Source: Lichenicoccus sp965277665 (lineage in GTDB: Bacteria; Pseudomonadota; Alphaproteobacteria; Acetobacterales; Acetobacteraceae). From it: a stretch of 64,000 nucleotides of DNA. A program made the translations under genes and the position numbers. The stretch covers positions 1,612,001 through 1,676,000 of the forward strand of contig NZ_OZ255835.1 of assembly GCF_965277665.1 (NCBI RefSeq). The letters are read 5' to 3'. Within the stretch, counting starts at the first letter, position 1. Every line of letters begins with the position of its first letter. The notes under the pieces are model-generated. The model did not search any database and was not told where the DNA came from. It worked only from the letters and a program-made list of their open reading frames with translations. This document shows, piece by piece, positions 1 to 9,029 of the stretch.

Positions 1-219
1 GACCGGGAAGTTCAGCACCGTGCGCGCGGCACCGTCGAAGACGTTGGTGAGGCTCGTGCGCAGCAGCAGGTCGGCGGCGCCCCCGATCAGGATGCCGACC
101 AGCGCCAGCAGCACGGTCTCGGGGAGGTGCAGCCGGGCCGCTAGCGGCTGCACCGCACTCACGATCACCAGCAGCACCGCGATCGCCAGCAGGATCGCCG
201 CCAGACCCGTCACCACCAT
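1..219 (-). CDS. Cation:proton antiporter, N-terminal part (runs off window)
   Basis: This is the first 73 codons of a membrane protein read leftwards off the window edge. It opens with a long hydrophobic stretch (residues 3-25). The motif QPLAARLHLPETVLLALVG follows at about residues 24-42, and then a second hydrophobic stretch. That 'PLA-RL-LP-TVLLAL-GI' pattern is typical of the first two helices of NhaP/CPA1-type sodium/proton antiporters, which exchange monovalent cations for protons in the inner membrane. The ATG at 219 is preceded by GGAG about eight bases upstream, which supports this start. It is divergent from the cytochrome c gene, so the 185 bp between them must hold both promoters. 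Only the N-terminus is visible, so the subfamily is inferred. Confidence 0.7.
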   Translation of the reverse strand, partial: MVVTGLAAILLAIAVLLVIVSAVQPLAARLHLPETVLLALVGILIGGAADLLLRTSLTNVFDGAARTVLNFPV

Positions 220-404
220 GCACGATCTCCGTCCAGCGCACTGTTTTCACGGCATGTTCAAGATCTAGCATAGCGGCGGCCCGGATCGGCAGCGGATCTG
301 CCACTCCCGGCGGCCCGGGATGGCGGCCGGCCGGGTTTCGTGGCAGCTTGATCCGTTAACCGGGGCGTCCGAAAGGCCGTGCCCGGGTCGGTTTGGAGTT
401 CCGG

Positions 405-2465
405 ATGCCTGCAAAGCTGCCCAGCATGCTGACGCGAGCCAGGCGCGCGGCGTCCGCTCTGCTGCTGCTGCCGGGCGCGCTGACCGTCCTCTTCAGCGGC
501 GTCTCGACGCTTGCCATGCTGCCGTGGCAGGCGGCGCGGGCGCAGCATGCCACCCAGGGCGACACTCTGACGCCCGATCCGGCACAGGCGGCGCCTGCCA
601 CCGTGGCCAAGCCGGACCAAAGCGCGCACGGCAATGCGGCCGCAGGCCCCGCCGCCGCGAACGCCCCGCCGCCGCTGCCGCCCGGCCACGGGCCCGACAC
701 GCGCCCGCCGGCCAATCCGCCCGCGCCACCGCAGGCCGCATCGGCCCAGGCGGGGCCGCCGCAGGTGGCAGCCGCCGCGCCCCAGGGGGCAAACGCCGGG
801 TCCTCGACCTACGGCCCGATCCTGACCAGGCCGATGCCGTCGGATCCGCAGGCGGCGGCGCTGATCCGGAAGGGTGCCTATCTTGTGCAGGCGGCCGACT
901 GCATGCCGTGCCACAGCGCCATCGGCGGCCGGCCCTATGCGGGCGGCCTGATCCTGAACACGCCGTTCGGCCGGATGGCGACGCCGAACATCACGCCGGA
1001 CAAGCAGACCGGCATCGGCGCCTGGACCGAGGAGCAGTTCTGGGACGTGCTGCACCGGGGTCTCGGCGAGCACGGCGAGTATGTCTATCCGACGATGACC
1101 TTCACCTCGTACACCAGGATGCCGCGTGGCGACGTGGATGCGGTGCACGCCTACCTGATGTCGCTGCAGCCGGTCTATGCACCGCGGCTCGACGTCTCGC
1201 TGAACTTCCCCTTCAGCATACGCGAGAGCCTGCTCGCCTGGCGCACGCTGTTCTTCCGCGCCGCCTACTTCAAGCCCGACGCGTCGAAATCCGCCGAGTG
1301 GAACCGCGGCGCCTACCTCGTCGAGGGTCCCGGCCATTGCGGCGAGTGCCACTCGCCGCGCAACGTCATGGGCGGCATCATCGACGCAAGCAGCCTGGCC
1401 GGTGCGCGCATCGACAGCTTCTGGGCGCCGAACATCTCGTCCGATGCGCGCTGGGGCATCGGCGCCTGGAGCGAGGACGAGCTGGTAGAGTTCCTGCAGA
1501 CCGGCAGCACCCACCGGGGCGTGGTGTTCGGCCCGATGAGCGACGTCGTGCATGAGAGCATGGCGCACCTGACCGGCGACGACGTGCGCGCGATCGTCTT
1601 CTACCTCAAGAACACGCCGGCGCGCCCGGGCCGTCCGGCCCCGGCGCTGGCCAAGGCGGAGCGCGGGCCGTCAGTCGCGCGCGGCCATGCGGTCTATGTC
1701 GCCAACTGCGCGCAGTGCCACCAGGAGAGCGGCCTGGGGGTCAAGGGCTCGATCCCGAACCTCGCCGGCAACGACGCAATACGCAGCGACGATCCGGGCA
1801 ATGCGATCACCCCGGTGCTGGCCGGGCTCGAGGGCCAGGGCAACTACGGCGCGATGCCGCGCTTCGGCGGCGCGCTGGGCGACCAGGAGCTCGCCGACCT
1901 CGCCAACTACATCCGCACCGCCTGGCACAACGGCGCCCCCGCGAACGCGACATCGAGCTTCGTGCGCGACCTGCGTGCCACGGCCCCTGTCGGGCTCGGC
2001 GGCAGCATCGCGGCCCGCAGCTTCGGCTGCCCGAAGATCGGCGAAGGCACCATCCCCGGCGCGCTCGCCACCGAAGCCGACGTCAGCATGCTGGCGACCG
2101 CCGATCGCAGCAACCTGCAGAACGGCATCACCGGCGTGATCGCGCGGGTGCGACGCGACAACCCCGATGCGGCCGCTTCGGACGTGGTGACCGCGCTGAA
2201 CGCCGCCTACTGCCCGGTGGTCGCCACGCGCGCCGACCTCACGCGGGCGGAGAAGCGCGCCACCCTGATCGCGTTCTCGAACCAGGCCGGCCGACAGTTC
2301 GCCCGCCTGGTGCCGCCCGACGTGTCCAAGGTGCTGGTCAACGCCCCACTGCCGCCCGATGCGGTGGCGCAGATCAACCAGGCAGCGGCGGCGGCGGGCC
2401 TGACGCCGGGGGCGTTCATCGCGAAGCAGCTTGCGGGCGGCAAGCCGCCGGCGTCGACCCAATAA
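405..2465 (+). CDS. Triheme c-type cytochrome with Pro/Ala-rich N-terminal linker
   Basis: This is a periplasmic or membrane-anchored electron carrier with three CxxCH haem sites: C166-H170, C312-H316 and C435-H439. The spacing matches the three-haem cytochrome subunits of membrane-bound alcohol and gluconate dehydrogenases of acetic acid bacteria. Those pass electrons from periplasmic oxidation to ubiquinone. The N-terminus has a basic hydrophobic signal region (about residues 1-45). A Pro/Ala-rich segment of about 100 residues follows, which the roughly 450-480 residue family members lack. About 190 residues follow the third haem. ATG 405 was chosen because GGAG lies seven bases upstream; a TTG at 393 is in frame but has no such site. 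No dehydrogenase large subunit lies next to it, so its partner is unknown. Confidence 0.85.
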   Translation: MPAKLPSMLTRARRAASALLLLPGALTVLFSGVSTLAMLPWQAARAQHATQGDTLTPDPAQAAPATVAKPDQSAHGNAAAGPAAANAPPPLPPGHGPDTRPPANPPAPPQAASAQAGPPQVAAAAPQGANAGSSTYGPILTRPMPSDPQAAALIRKGAYLVQAADCMPCHSAIGGRPYAGGLILNTPFGRMATPNITPDKQTGIGAWTEEQFWDVLHRGLGEHGEYVYPTMTFTSYTRMPRGDVDAVHAYLMSLQPVYAPRLDVSLNFPFSIRESLLAWRTLFFRAAYFKPDASKSAEWNRGAYLVEGPGHCGECHSPRNVMGGIIDASSLAGARIDSFWAPNISSDARWGIGAWSEDELVEFLQTGSTHRGVVFGPMSDVVHESMAHLTGDDVRAIVFYLKNTPARPGRPAPALAKAERGPSVARGHAVYVANCAQCHQESGLGVKGSIPNLAGNDAIRSDDPGNAITPVLAGLEGQGNYGAMPRFGGALGDQELADLANYIRTAWHNGAPANATSSFVRDLRATAPVGLGGSIAARSFGCPKIGEGTIPGALATEADVSMLATADRSNLQNGITGVIARVRRDNPDAAASDVVTALNAAYCPVVATRADLTRAEKRATLIAFSNQAGRQFARLVPPDVSKVLVNAPLPPDAVAQINQAAAAAGLTPGAFIAKQLAGGKPPASTQ

Positions 2466-2480
2466 GAGGGGCCGCGCCGG

Positions 2481-3470
2481 TCAGACCCGGCCGCGGCGCT
2501 TCTGGTTGAGGCTGTCGATCAGCACGGCGCCGAAGATCACCGCGCCCTGGATGAACTGCACCCAGAACGGCTGCACGTTCTTGAGCGTCAGGCCGTTATT
2601 GATCAGGCCGATGATCAGCACGCCGAGCAGGGTGCCGAGCATGCTGCCCTTGCCGCCGAACAAGGAGGCGCCCCCGATCACCACGGCGGCGATCGCGTTG
2701 AGCTCCAGGCCGACGGCGGCGATCGGCTGCGCGCTGTCGAGCCGTCCCGCCAGCACCACGCCGCCGAGGCCGGCGAGCGCGCCGCTGATGATATAGACGA
2801 TGGCGAGCGTGCGGTTGACCGGGATGCCGGCGAGGCGGGCTGCTTCCCGGTTGCCGCCGACGGCGTAGATCTCCGCACCCAGCACGGTACGCGACAGCAC
2901 CACCCAGGCGAGCAGGAACACGGCCGCCGCGATGAGGGCGGCGATCGGCACCGGCCCGAGATTGCCGCCGCCGATATTGTCGAAGCTGTCGGGGAAGTCG
3001 AAGATCGTGTTGCCGCTGGTGACGATGAAGGCGAGGCCGCGCGCCATCGCCAGGACGGCCAGCGTCACGATGAACGGGCTCATGTTGAGCACGGTGATGG
3101 CAAAGGCGATGAACGCGCCGCAGCAGGCGCCGATACCGATGCCGGTGAGCACGGCGAGCGGCACCGGGACATGCGCGTGGATGGCAAGGCCGGTCATCAC
3201 GCCGGTGAACGCCACCACGGAGCCCACCGAAAGATCGATGCCGCTGGTGACGATGACGAAGGTCTCGCCGACCGCGACGATGCCGATCAGCGAGCTTGCC
3301 AGCAGGATCGAGAGGATATTGGCGGTGCTGAGAAATGCCGGCGTGGTGATCGCGAGGTACAGCGAGATCGCCACGAACCCGACCACGATGGTCAGCTCGT
3401 TCAGAGCCCGGCCAACCCCGCCAAGGCTGAAGCGCGCCGCCTTCGAGTTTTTCGTCTCGGTAGATGACAT
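2481..3470 (-). CDS. Sugar ABC transporter permease, RbsC/AraH type
   Basis: Inner-membrane permease of a ribose-type ABC importer, 329 residues and about eight to ten hydrophobic helices. Family hallmarks include 'VIVTSGIDLSVGS' (about residues 72-84), the cytoplasmic loop 'AVGGNREAARLAGI' that contacts the ATPase, and 'IGGASLFGGKGS' near the C-terminus. These are standard for the RbsC family (BPD_transp_2). It is the last gene of a three-gene minus-strand operon: binding protein, double ATPase, permease. A copy of the dispersed double-hairpin repeat separates it from the ATPase gene. It converges on the cytochrome c gene with only 15 bp between the stops. The substrate cannot be read from the sequence. 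Confidence 0.9.
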   Translation of the reverse strand: MSSTETKNSKAARFSLGGVGRALNELTIVVGFVAISLYLAITTPAFLSTANILSILLASSLIGIVAVGETFVIVTSGIDLSVGSVVAFTGVMTGLAIHAHVPVPLAVLTGIGIGACCGAFIAFAITVLNMSPFIVTLAVLAMARGLAFIVTSGNTIFDFPDSFDNIGGGNLGPVPIAALIAAAVFLLAWVVLSRTVLGAEIYAVGGNREAARLAGIPVNRTLAIVYIISGALAGLGGVVLAGRLDSAQPIAAVGLELNAIAAVVIGGASLFGGKGSMLGTLLGVLIIGLINNGLTLKNVQPFWVQFIQGAVIFGAVLIDSLNQKRRGRV

Positions 3471-3492
3471 GTCAGCCTTCTAGAATGGATTT

Positions 3493-3536
3493 CAAAGGCA
3501 AGCCTTTGACGGGGTCAAAGGGGCAGCGCCCCTTGG
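3493..3536 (+). repeat. Dispersed double-hairpin repeat, copy A (divergent)
   Basis: Two adjacent perfect inverted repeats: CAAAGGCAAGCCTTTG and AAGGGGCAGCGCCCCTT, joined by a GGGGTC spacer. It is the most divergent of four copies in the window (others at 29791, 41673 and 60129). It sits between the ATPase and permease genes of the sugar importer. It could fold in RNA and lower expression of the distal permease, which is an inference. Confidence 0.7.
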
Positions 3537-3551
3537 CTTCACTGGCCACCA

Positions 3552-5039
3552 TCACCCCAAAGCCGCCAGCGCCATGATCCGCTCCTGGCTAAACGCCTCG
3601 CGCTCGATGCCTCCCGCAAGCCGGCCGGAGCGCATCACCAGGATGCGATCGCAGAGTCCGAGCAGCTCCAGCATGTCGGACGAGACCACCAGCACCGCGC
3701 CGCCCGCTGCCGCGAGTTCCCCGATCAGGCGATAGACCTCGACCTTGGCGCCGACATCGATGCCGCGCGTCGGCTCGTCGAGCAGGAACACGCGCGGGTG
3801 GGTGGTCAGCGCCCGCGCCAGCACGACCTTCTGCTGGTTGCCGCCGGAGAGGCTGGAGACCACGGTGCCGATCCCCGGGGTGCGTATGCGCAGCTCGTCC
3901 ACGGCGTTGGCGGCGAGGCGGTCGGTGCGGCCGGCGGCGCTGAACACGCGCAGCCAGGCGAGCCTGCCGAGGGTGGAGAGTGCCACGTTGGCGCGCACCG
4001 GAAACGGCAGCACCAGGCCTTCGCCCTTGCGGTCCTCGGGCACGAAGGCGATGCCGGCGGCGATCGCCTCGCGCGGGCTGCGTATGCGCACGATGTTGCC
4101 GCCGATGCGGATGCTACCGGTGGTGTCGGGCAGCGCGCCGTAGATCGCCTTGAGCACCTCGGTGCGTCCGGCCCCCATCAGGCCGCCGACGCCCACGACC
4201 TCGCCGGCGCGGACCGTGAGCGACACGCCGGAGAAGCGGCCGGTCGAGGAGAGGTTCTCGACGTCGAGCATCGGGGCGCCGATGCTGGCCACCCGTTGCG
4301 GGAACAGCGCCGAGATCGGCCGGTTGACCATGGCCTGGATCAGGCCGGCCTCGTCCCATTGGCCCACCGGCCGGGTCGCCACGGTGACGCCGTCGCGCAT
4401 CACGGTGACGCGGTCGCAGATCTCGAAGATCTCCTCGAGATGGTGGCTGATGAAGACGATGCCGATGCCGGCCTGGCGCAGGGCGGCGACCGTTGCATAC
4501 AGGATGCGCTGCTCGGCGATGGTGAGCGTCGCGGTCGGCTCGTCCATGACGATCACGCGCGCCTCGCGGGACAGGGCGCGGGCGATCTCGACGAGCTGCT
4601 GCTGGGCGATGCCGAGGCGGCGCACCGGTGTTGCGGGTGCGACGTCGAGCCCGACGCGGGCGAGCAGCGCGCGGCTGTTGCGATACAGCAGCGCGCGCCG
4701 CACCACGCCGAACGGATTGCGCGGCAGGTTGCCGAGATAGATGTTCTCGGCGACCGTCTGGTCCGGCACCAGGCTGAGTTCCTGGTGGATCACCACGATC
4801 CCGGCATCGAGCGCGTCGCGCGGACCACGCGGCGTGAATTCGGCGCCGTCCAGCAGCACGTGGCCCGCATCGGCGCGGTAGGCGCCGGCCAGCACCTTCA
4901 TCAGGGTGGACTTGCCGGCGCCGTTCTCGCCGACGATGCCGAGCACCTCGCCGCGTTTGAGCGTGATCGAAACGTCGGCCAGCGCACGCACGCCGGGGAA
5001 CGACTTGCTGATGCCGCGCATCTCCAGCAGCGTCGCCAC
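3552..5039 (-). CDS. Sugar ABC transporter ATP-binding protein, RbsA type (two NBDs)
   Basis: ATPase of the ribose-type importer, 495 residues with two nucleotide-binding domains, which is the normal family length. The first domain carries Walker A GENGAGKST, a degenerate signature (LGIAQQQ) and Walker B VMDEPTATLT. The second has the usual degenerate Walker A (GLMGAGRTE), signature LSGGNQQKV and LLDEPTRGID. The asymmetry is characteristic of RbsA/MglA/XylG proteins. The start is GTG at 5039, because the next in-frame ATG (5021) would remove conserved residues and has no spaced ribosome site. It lies 43 bp after the binding-protein gene. Confidence 0.92.
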   Translation of the reverse strand: MATLLEMRGISKSFPGVRALADVSITLKRGEVLGIVGENGAGKSTLMKVLAGAYRADAGHVLLDGAEFTPRGPRDALDAGIVVIHQELSLVPDQTVAENIYLGNLPRNPFGVVRRALLYRNSRALLARVGLDVAPATPVRRLGIAQQQLVEIARALSREARVIVMDEPTATLTIAEQRILYATVAALRQAGIGIVFISHHLEEIFEICDRVTVMRDGVTVATRPVGQWDEAGLIQAMVNRPISALFPQRVASIGAPMLDVENLSSTGRFSGVSLTVRAGEVVGVGGLMGAGRTEVLKAIYGALPDTTGSIRIGGNIVRIRSPREAIAAGIAFVPEDRKGEGLVLPFPVRANVALSTLGRLAWLRVFSAAGRTDRLAANAVDELRIRTPGIGTVVSSLSGGNQQKVVLARALTTHPRVFLLDEPTRGIDVGAKVEVYRLIGELAAAGGAVLVVSSDMLELLGLCDRILVMRSGRLAGGIEREAFSQERIMALAALG

Positions 5040-5082
5040 GGTGCGGGCGCCCCCGGTCGCCGCCTATTCTACCGGGCCGCTT

Positions 5083-6120
5083 CTACTGGGCCGCGACCTG
5101 GTCGCCCCACAGGCCGTACTGCTTGACGTCCGGGCTGTCGAGGTTGGCCTTGGTCAGCAGCACGTGCGGCCAGAACTGGTGTGCCGGGATCTTCGACTTG
5201 TCGCCATGCAGGTACTGGTCGATGTAGTTCACCGTCTGTGCCGCCATGGTGAGCGGGTTCTGCGACAGGGTGGCGTCCATCTGGCCCTTGCGTATGGCGC
5301 TGAGGCCCTGCTCGGTGCCGTCGATGCCGATCACCACGATATGCTTCGGATCGCCGATCGGCACGAACCGATTGGCCTGGCGGATCGCGCGCACCGCGCC
5401 GATCGCGTTGTCGTCGTTGCCGTTGAAGATCGCGTCGATGTCGTTGTGCGCGGCCAGCAGCTGGGTGGTGATGTTGAAGCCCTTGTCGGCATCGAAGTCG
5501 GCGGCCTGCCTGGCCACCAGCTTCAGCCCAGGATTGGCGGACGACAATGTCGCGAACTCGGTGGCGAAGCCGCGTTCGCGATCGTCGCCGGCGGTAGTGC
5601 CGAGCAGGCCTTCGAGGTCCACCACGTTGCCCTTGATCGCGCCGTAGCGGGCGCGGAGCTGGGCTGCGATGAAGTCCGCACCTTCCTTGCCGAGGGCCAC
5701 GTTGTCGGTCTCGAGGAAGTTGACCTGGCACTTGCCGCAGGCAGCCCCCCGATCGAGCGTGAAGACCGGGATGTGGCGCTTGTTGGCCTGGCGGACCACC
5801 GGCACGATCGCGTTGGCGTTGATCGGGTTCAGGATCAGGGCGGCAACGTGCTGGTTGATCAGGTCGAGCACCTGGGTCGCCTGGGTGTTGGCGTCGCCGT
5901 TGGCGCTGGTGTCGATCAGGGAGAGGTCGGGATGCGCCTTGATGCCGGTCACGACACCGTTGGACATGCCCTGGAAGAACGGGTTGGCCAGGGTGGAGAC
6001 GCTGTAGCCGACCACAGCAGGCTGCTGGGCCGAGGCGGGGCCGGCCGAGAGGGCGGGGAGTGCCAGGGACGCAATCACAGATGTGGCGACGGCTGCGCGG
6101 CGCAGCAGGGTGTGGGACAT
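5083..6120 (-). CDS. Periplasmic sugar-binding protein of ABC importer, RbsB-like
   Basis: Substrate-binding protein of 345 residues with a cleavable signal peptide ending around 'GPASAQQ' (residues 26-32). The mature N-terminus 'VGYSVSTLANPFFQGM' is the first strand of periplasmic binding protein type 1 (ribose/galactose/inositol family). 'TLDRGAACG' and 'NGNDDNAIGAVRAI' are ligand-pocket regions. GGAGGAA lies just upstream of ATG 6120, so the start is secure. It is the promoter-proximal gene of the importer operon and divergent from the metallophosphoesterase. No regulator or sugar enzyme flanks it, so ribose, fructose, xylose and inositol remain equally possible substrates. Confidence 0.9.
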   Translation of the reverse strand: MSHTLLRRAAVATSVIASLALPALSAGPASAQQPAVVGYSVSTLANPFFQGMSNGVVTGIKAHPDLSLIDTSANGDANTQATQVLDLINQHVAALILNPINANAIVPVVRQANKRHIPVFTLDRGAACGKCQVNFLETDNVALGKEGADFIAAQLRARYGAIKGNVVDLEGLLGTTAGDDRERGFATEFATLSSANPGLKLVARQAADFDADKGFNITTQLLAAHNDIDAIFNGNDDNAIGAVRAIRQANRFVPIGDPKHIVVIGIDGTEQGLSAIRKGQMDATLSQNPLTMAAQTVNYIDQYLHGDKSKIPAHQFWPHVLLTKANLDSPDVKQYGLWGDQVAAQ

Positions 6121-6256
6121 GACTTCCTCCGGTTCAGGCTTGCTGCGCCCGCCGGGCGTTCGCTACCTAGTTAGGGACAGGGTATGGAGCGCCTGATTGC
6201 GCTGTCAATGCCGCGGCCTGCGGCGCCGACGGCCAGCATCTGCACGGAGGTCGACC

Positions 6257-7444
6257 ATGGCGCGTCATCCAAATCCGGGGCACGGCTTCGGCCAGCGCCG
6301 TCCCTCGCAGGCCCCGCCGCATCCGCAGCAATCGCCCCTGTTCAAGGGCAGCCCGTTCCAGCCGCTGCCCGCGCCTACGGGCGCGTCGCCGTTCCGGCTC
6401 GACCTCGAGGCAATCGTGCCGAAGGCGGTCGCTGCCGCGCGAAAGGCCGGCGGCATGGCGTTCCATGTCGTGGGCGACACCGGTGGCGTGCTGGACCCCA
6501 ACCCGCAGACGCTGGTGGCCGCAGGGATGGAGCATGATGCCGGCGTTTCGGGACAGTACGGCGTCCCGGCGTTCTTCTACCATCTGGGCGACGTGGTCTA
6601 TTTCGACGGCCAGGCCGAGCAATACGTACCGCAGTTCTACGATCCCTACGCGCACTACCCGCTGCCGATCATCGGCATTCCCGGCAACCATGACGGCGAC
6701 GTGTTCGATGACGGCACCCGCACCAACCCGCTGCCGTCGCTGGCCACCTTCGTGCGCAATTTCTGCGCGGCCACGCCGGGCACGCATTCGCCGGACGCCG
6801 GCGAGGCGTCGCGCACGGCAATGATCCAGCCGAACGTGTACTGGACACTGAACACGCCGTTCGCGACGATCATCGGCCTGTACACGAACGTTCCGGAAGG
6901 CGGCGTCGTCGAGGCCGACCAGGCGGCCTGGTTCGTGGGCGAGCTGCAGGCGGCGCCGACGGACCGGGCGCTGATCGTGGCCCTGCACCATCCGATCTAC
7001 TCGCTCGACACGTACCATTCCGGCAGCAAGCCGATGGCGACGCTGCTCGCGAACTCCTTCGCCAGCGCCGGGCGGAGTGCGGACATGGTGTTCACCGCGC
7101 ATGTGCACAACTACCAGCGCTTCAGCATCGCCGACGTGGATGGCGGCGGCGTGACGCCGTATTTCGTGGCCGGGCAAGGCGGCTACCACAACCTGCACAA
7201 GGTCGCGAAGATCAACGGCCAGCCGCTGATCACGCCCTATGCGGTGCCCGGCCAGTCCGGGGTCACGCTCAACAGCTACTACGACGACCGCTTCGGCTTC
7301 CTGCGCCTCGAGGTGTCGCCAAACGAGATCGCGGTGTCGGCCTATACGGTGCCGCGGCCGCAGGAGCCCTGGGACCAGGTGCCGACCCTGTTCGACACGA
7401 TGCGGTTCGACTGGAAGCAGCGCAGGCTGGTCACCGGGTCATGA
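6257..7444 (+). CDS. Metallophosphoesterase, calcineurin / purple-acid-phosphatase-like
   Basis: The protein has the dimetal phosphoesterase motifs in order: VGDTGG, HLGDVVYF, GNHD (residues 143-146), ALHHPIYS and TAHVHNYQR. These coordinate two metal ions for phosphomonoester or diester hydrolysis. The N-terminus is Pro/Gln/His-rich without a clear signal peptide, so the location is uncertain. ATG 6257 follows GGAGG by six bases; an in-frame ATG at 6197 lacks this site and would add only low-complexity sequence. The stop overlaps the start of the following oxygenase gene (ATGA), so the two are probably translationally coupled. The substrate is unknown. Confidence 0.85.
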   Translation: MARHPNPGHGFGQRRPSQAPPHPQQSPLFKGSPFQPLPAPTGASPFRLDLEAIVPKAVAAARKAGGMAFHVVGDTGGVLDPNPQTLVAAGMEHDAGVSGQYGVPAFFYHLGDVVYFDGQAEQYVPQFYDPYAHYPLPIIGIPGNHDGDVFDDGTRTNPLPSLATFVRNFCAATPGTHSPDAGEASRTAMIQPNVYWTLNTPFATIIGLYTNVPEGGVVEADQAAWFVGELQAAPTDRALIVALHHPIYSLDTYHSGSKPMATLLANSFASAGRSADMVFTAHVHNYQRFSIADVDGGGVTPYFVAGQGGYHNLHKVAKINGQPLITPYAVPGQSGVTLNSYYDDRFGFLRLEVSPNEIAVSAYTVPRPQEPWDQVPTLFDTMRFDWKQRRLVTGS

Positions 7445-8391
7445 CGCAGGACCAGGCGGCGACCCTCCCGGTCATCGACATCGCGCCGCTGCGGTCGCCG
7501 GACGAGAGCAAGCGCCGGGCCGTCGCCGCTTCTCTCGGGCGCGCCTGCCGCGAGGTCGGGTTCTTCTACGTCACCGGGCACGGCATCGCAGAGCCCACCA
7601 TGCAGGCGATGTTCGGCGCGTCGCGGACGTTCTTCGCCCTGCCGATCGAGGAGAAGCGGCGGCTCGCGCATAGCCGCACCGGCAACAATCGCGGCTATGT
7701 GGAACTCGGTCTCGAGCGGCTCGACATGAGCGCGGCGCCGGACCGGAAGGAGGCGTTCAATATCGGGCTCGAGCTGCCACCGGCGCATCCCGCGCGCGCG
7801 CAGCCGTTCCGTGGTGACAATGCGTGGCCGGACCAGCCGGACTTCCGACGGCTGATGCTGTCGTACTACGATTCCTGCCTGTCGCTGGGCACGCTGATCC
7901 ATCGCGGGCTGGCGCTCGATCTCGGCCTGCCCGAACATTTCTTCGACAGCGCCCTGGACCTGCCGATGGCGACGCTGCGGTTGCTGCATTATCCTGCCAG
8001 CACCGCGGACAAGTCGGCTCCGGGTGCCGGAACCCATACCGACTACGGCAACCTGACCATCCTCGCGGTCGACGGGGTTGCCGGGCTGCAGGTGCAGCGG
8101 CGCGACGGCGCGTGGCTCGACGCGCCGCACATTGCGGGCAGCTTCGTCTGCAACATCGGCGACTGCCTGATGCGCTGGAGTAACGATGTCTATGTCTCGA
8201 CGCCGCACCGCGTCAGCCAGCCCGCCAGCGAGCGCTACTCGATCGCGTTCTTTCTCGATCCCAATCCGGACGCCGCCGTGGTGCCGGTGCTGACGCAGCC
8301 CGGCATGGTGGCACGCTATCGGGCCACCACCGGTGCCGACTTCCTCCGCTCGCGGCTGGACCCGACCTACGACCACGTGCCGGCCTCCTGA
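7441..8391 (+). CDS. 2-oxoglutarate/Fe(II)-dependent oxygenase, isopenicillin-N-synthase-like
   Basis: A 316-residue member of the IPNS / 2OG-Fe(II) oxygenase superfamily. The N-terminal DIOX_N part contains 'GRACREVGFFYVTGHGI'. The iron triad is H199-x-D201 and H256 ('STPHRV'), and the 2-oxoglutarate anchor is R265-x-S267 ('RYSIAFF'). The length and motif spacing match bacterial members annotated as oxidoreductases of unknown substrate. Its ATG overlaps the stop of the metallophosphoesterase gene, so the two products may act on the same molecule. The last 25 bp overlap the 3' end of thiE on the opposite strand. Confidence 0.9.
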   Translation: MTQDQAATLPVIDIAPLRSPDESKRRAVAASLGRACREVGFFYVTGHGIAEPTMQAMFGASRTFFALPIEEKRRLAHSRTGNNRGYVELGLERLDMSAAPDRKEAFNIGLELPPAHPARAQPFRGDNAWPDQPDFRRLMLSYYDSCLSLGTLIHRGLALDLGLPEHFFDSALDLPMATLRLLHYPASTADKSAPGAGTHTDYGNLTILAVDGVAGLQVQRRDGAWLDAPHIAGSFVCNIGDCLMRWSNDVYVSTPHRVSQPASERYSIAFFLDPNPDAAVVPVLTQPGMVARYRATTGADFLRSRLDPTYDHVPAS

Positions 8392-9029
8392 GTTTCGTCA
8401 TCGAGGATCCGCACCCAGGCCGACATACGCGCCTGCGGATCGGGGTGTCCCACGATGTCCGAGACCACCGCGACGCAGTCGGCGCCGGCGGCCAGGCACA
8501 ACGGGGCACGTTCCAGGGTGATGCCGCCGATCGCCACCAGCGGCAGCGAGCCGATGCGCCGGCGCCATTCGCCGATCCGGTCGAGCCCCTGTGGCGCCCA
8601 GGGCATGAGTTTCAGCGTCGTCGGATAGACCGGCCCGAGGGCGACATAGTCGGGAGCCAGCACCAGCGCGCGCTCGAGCTCGGCGTCCGAATGGGTGCTG
8701 ATGCCGAGCCGCGCGCCGCTGCCGCGGATCGCCTCGCGGTCCGCCTCGTCCAGATCCTCCTGTCCGAGATGGATGCAGCCGACCCCCTGCTCGATCGCCA
8801 GTTGCCAATGGTCGTTGACCACCAGCGTGGCGCCGGCGGCGACGCAGGCCAGCCGGGAAGCGCGTATCTGCTGCCGCAGATGGGCGGTGTCGGACGACTT
8901 GACCCGGAGCTGGATCAGCCGCGCGCCGTGCTCGACCAGGCGCTGCACCCAGGCGGCGCTGTCCACCACCGGGTAGGCGCGCGACGGCAGGCTCAAGCCA
9001 GCACGCTCGTGCAAGGCCCGCTCATGCAA
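8367..9029 (-). CDS. thiE: Thiamine-phosphate synthase
   Basis: ThiE couples HMP pyrophosphate with the thiazole phosphate to make thiamine phosphate. The TIM-barrel motifs are visible: 'LIQLRVK', 'LVVNDHWQLA', 'GCIHLGQEDL', 'GISTHSD', 'YVALGPVYPTTLK' and 'VAIGGI'. The reading frame is open well into thiG, so the start is not certain. TTG at 9029 overlaps the thiG stop and gives 220 residues, close to family length; TTG at 9014 is the alternative. It is the last gene of the thiO-thiS-thiG-thiE block. It ends inside the converging oxygenase gene. Confidence 0.87.
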   Translation of the reverse strand: MHERALHERAGLSLPSRAYPVVDSAAWVQRLVEHGARLIQLRVKSSDTAHLRQQIRASRLACVAAGATLVVNDHWQLAIEQGVGCIHLGQEDLDEADREAIRGSGARLGISTHSDAELERALVLAPDYVALGPVYPTTLKLMPWAPQGLDRIGEWRRRIGSLPLVAIGGITLERAPLCLAAGADCVAVVSDIVGHPDPQARMSAWVRILDDETQEAGTWS

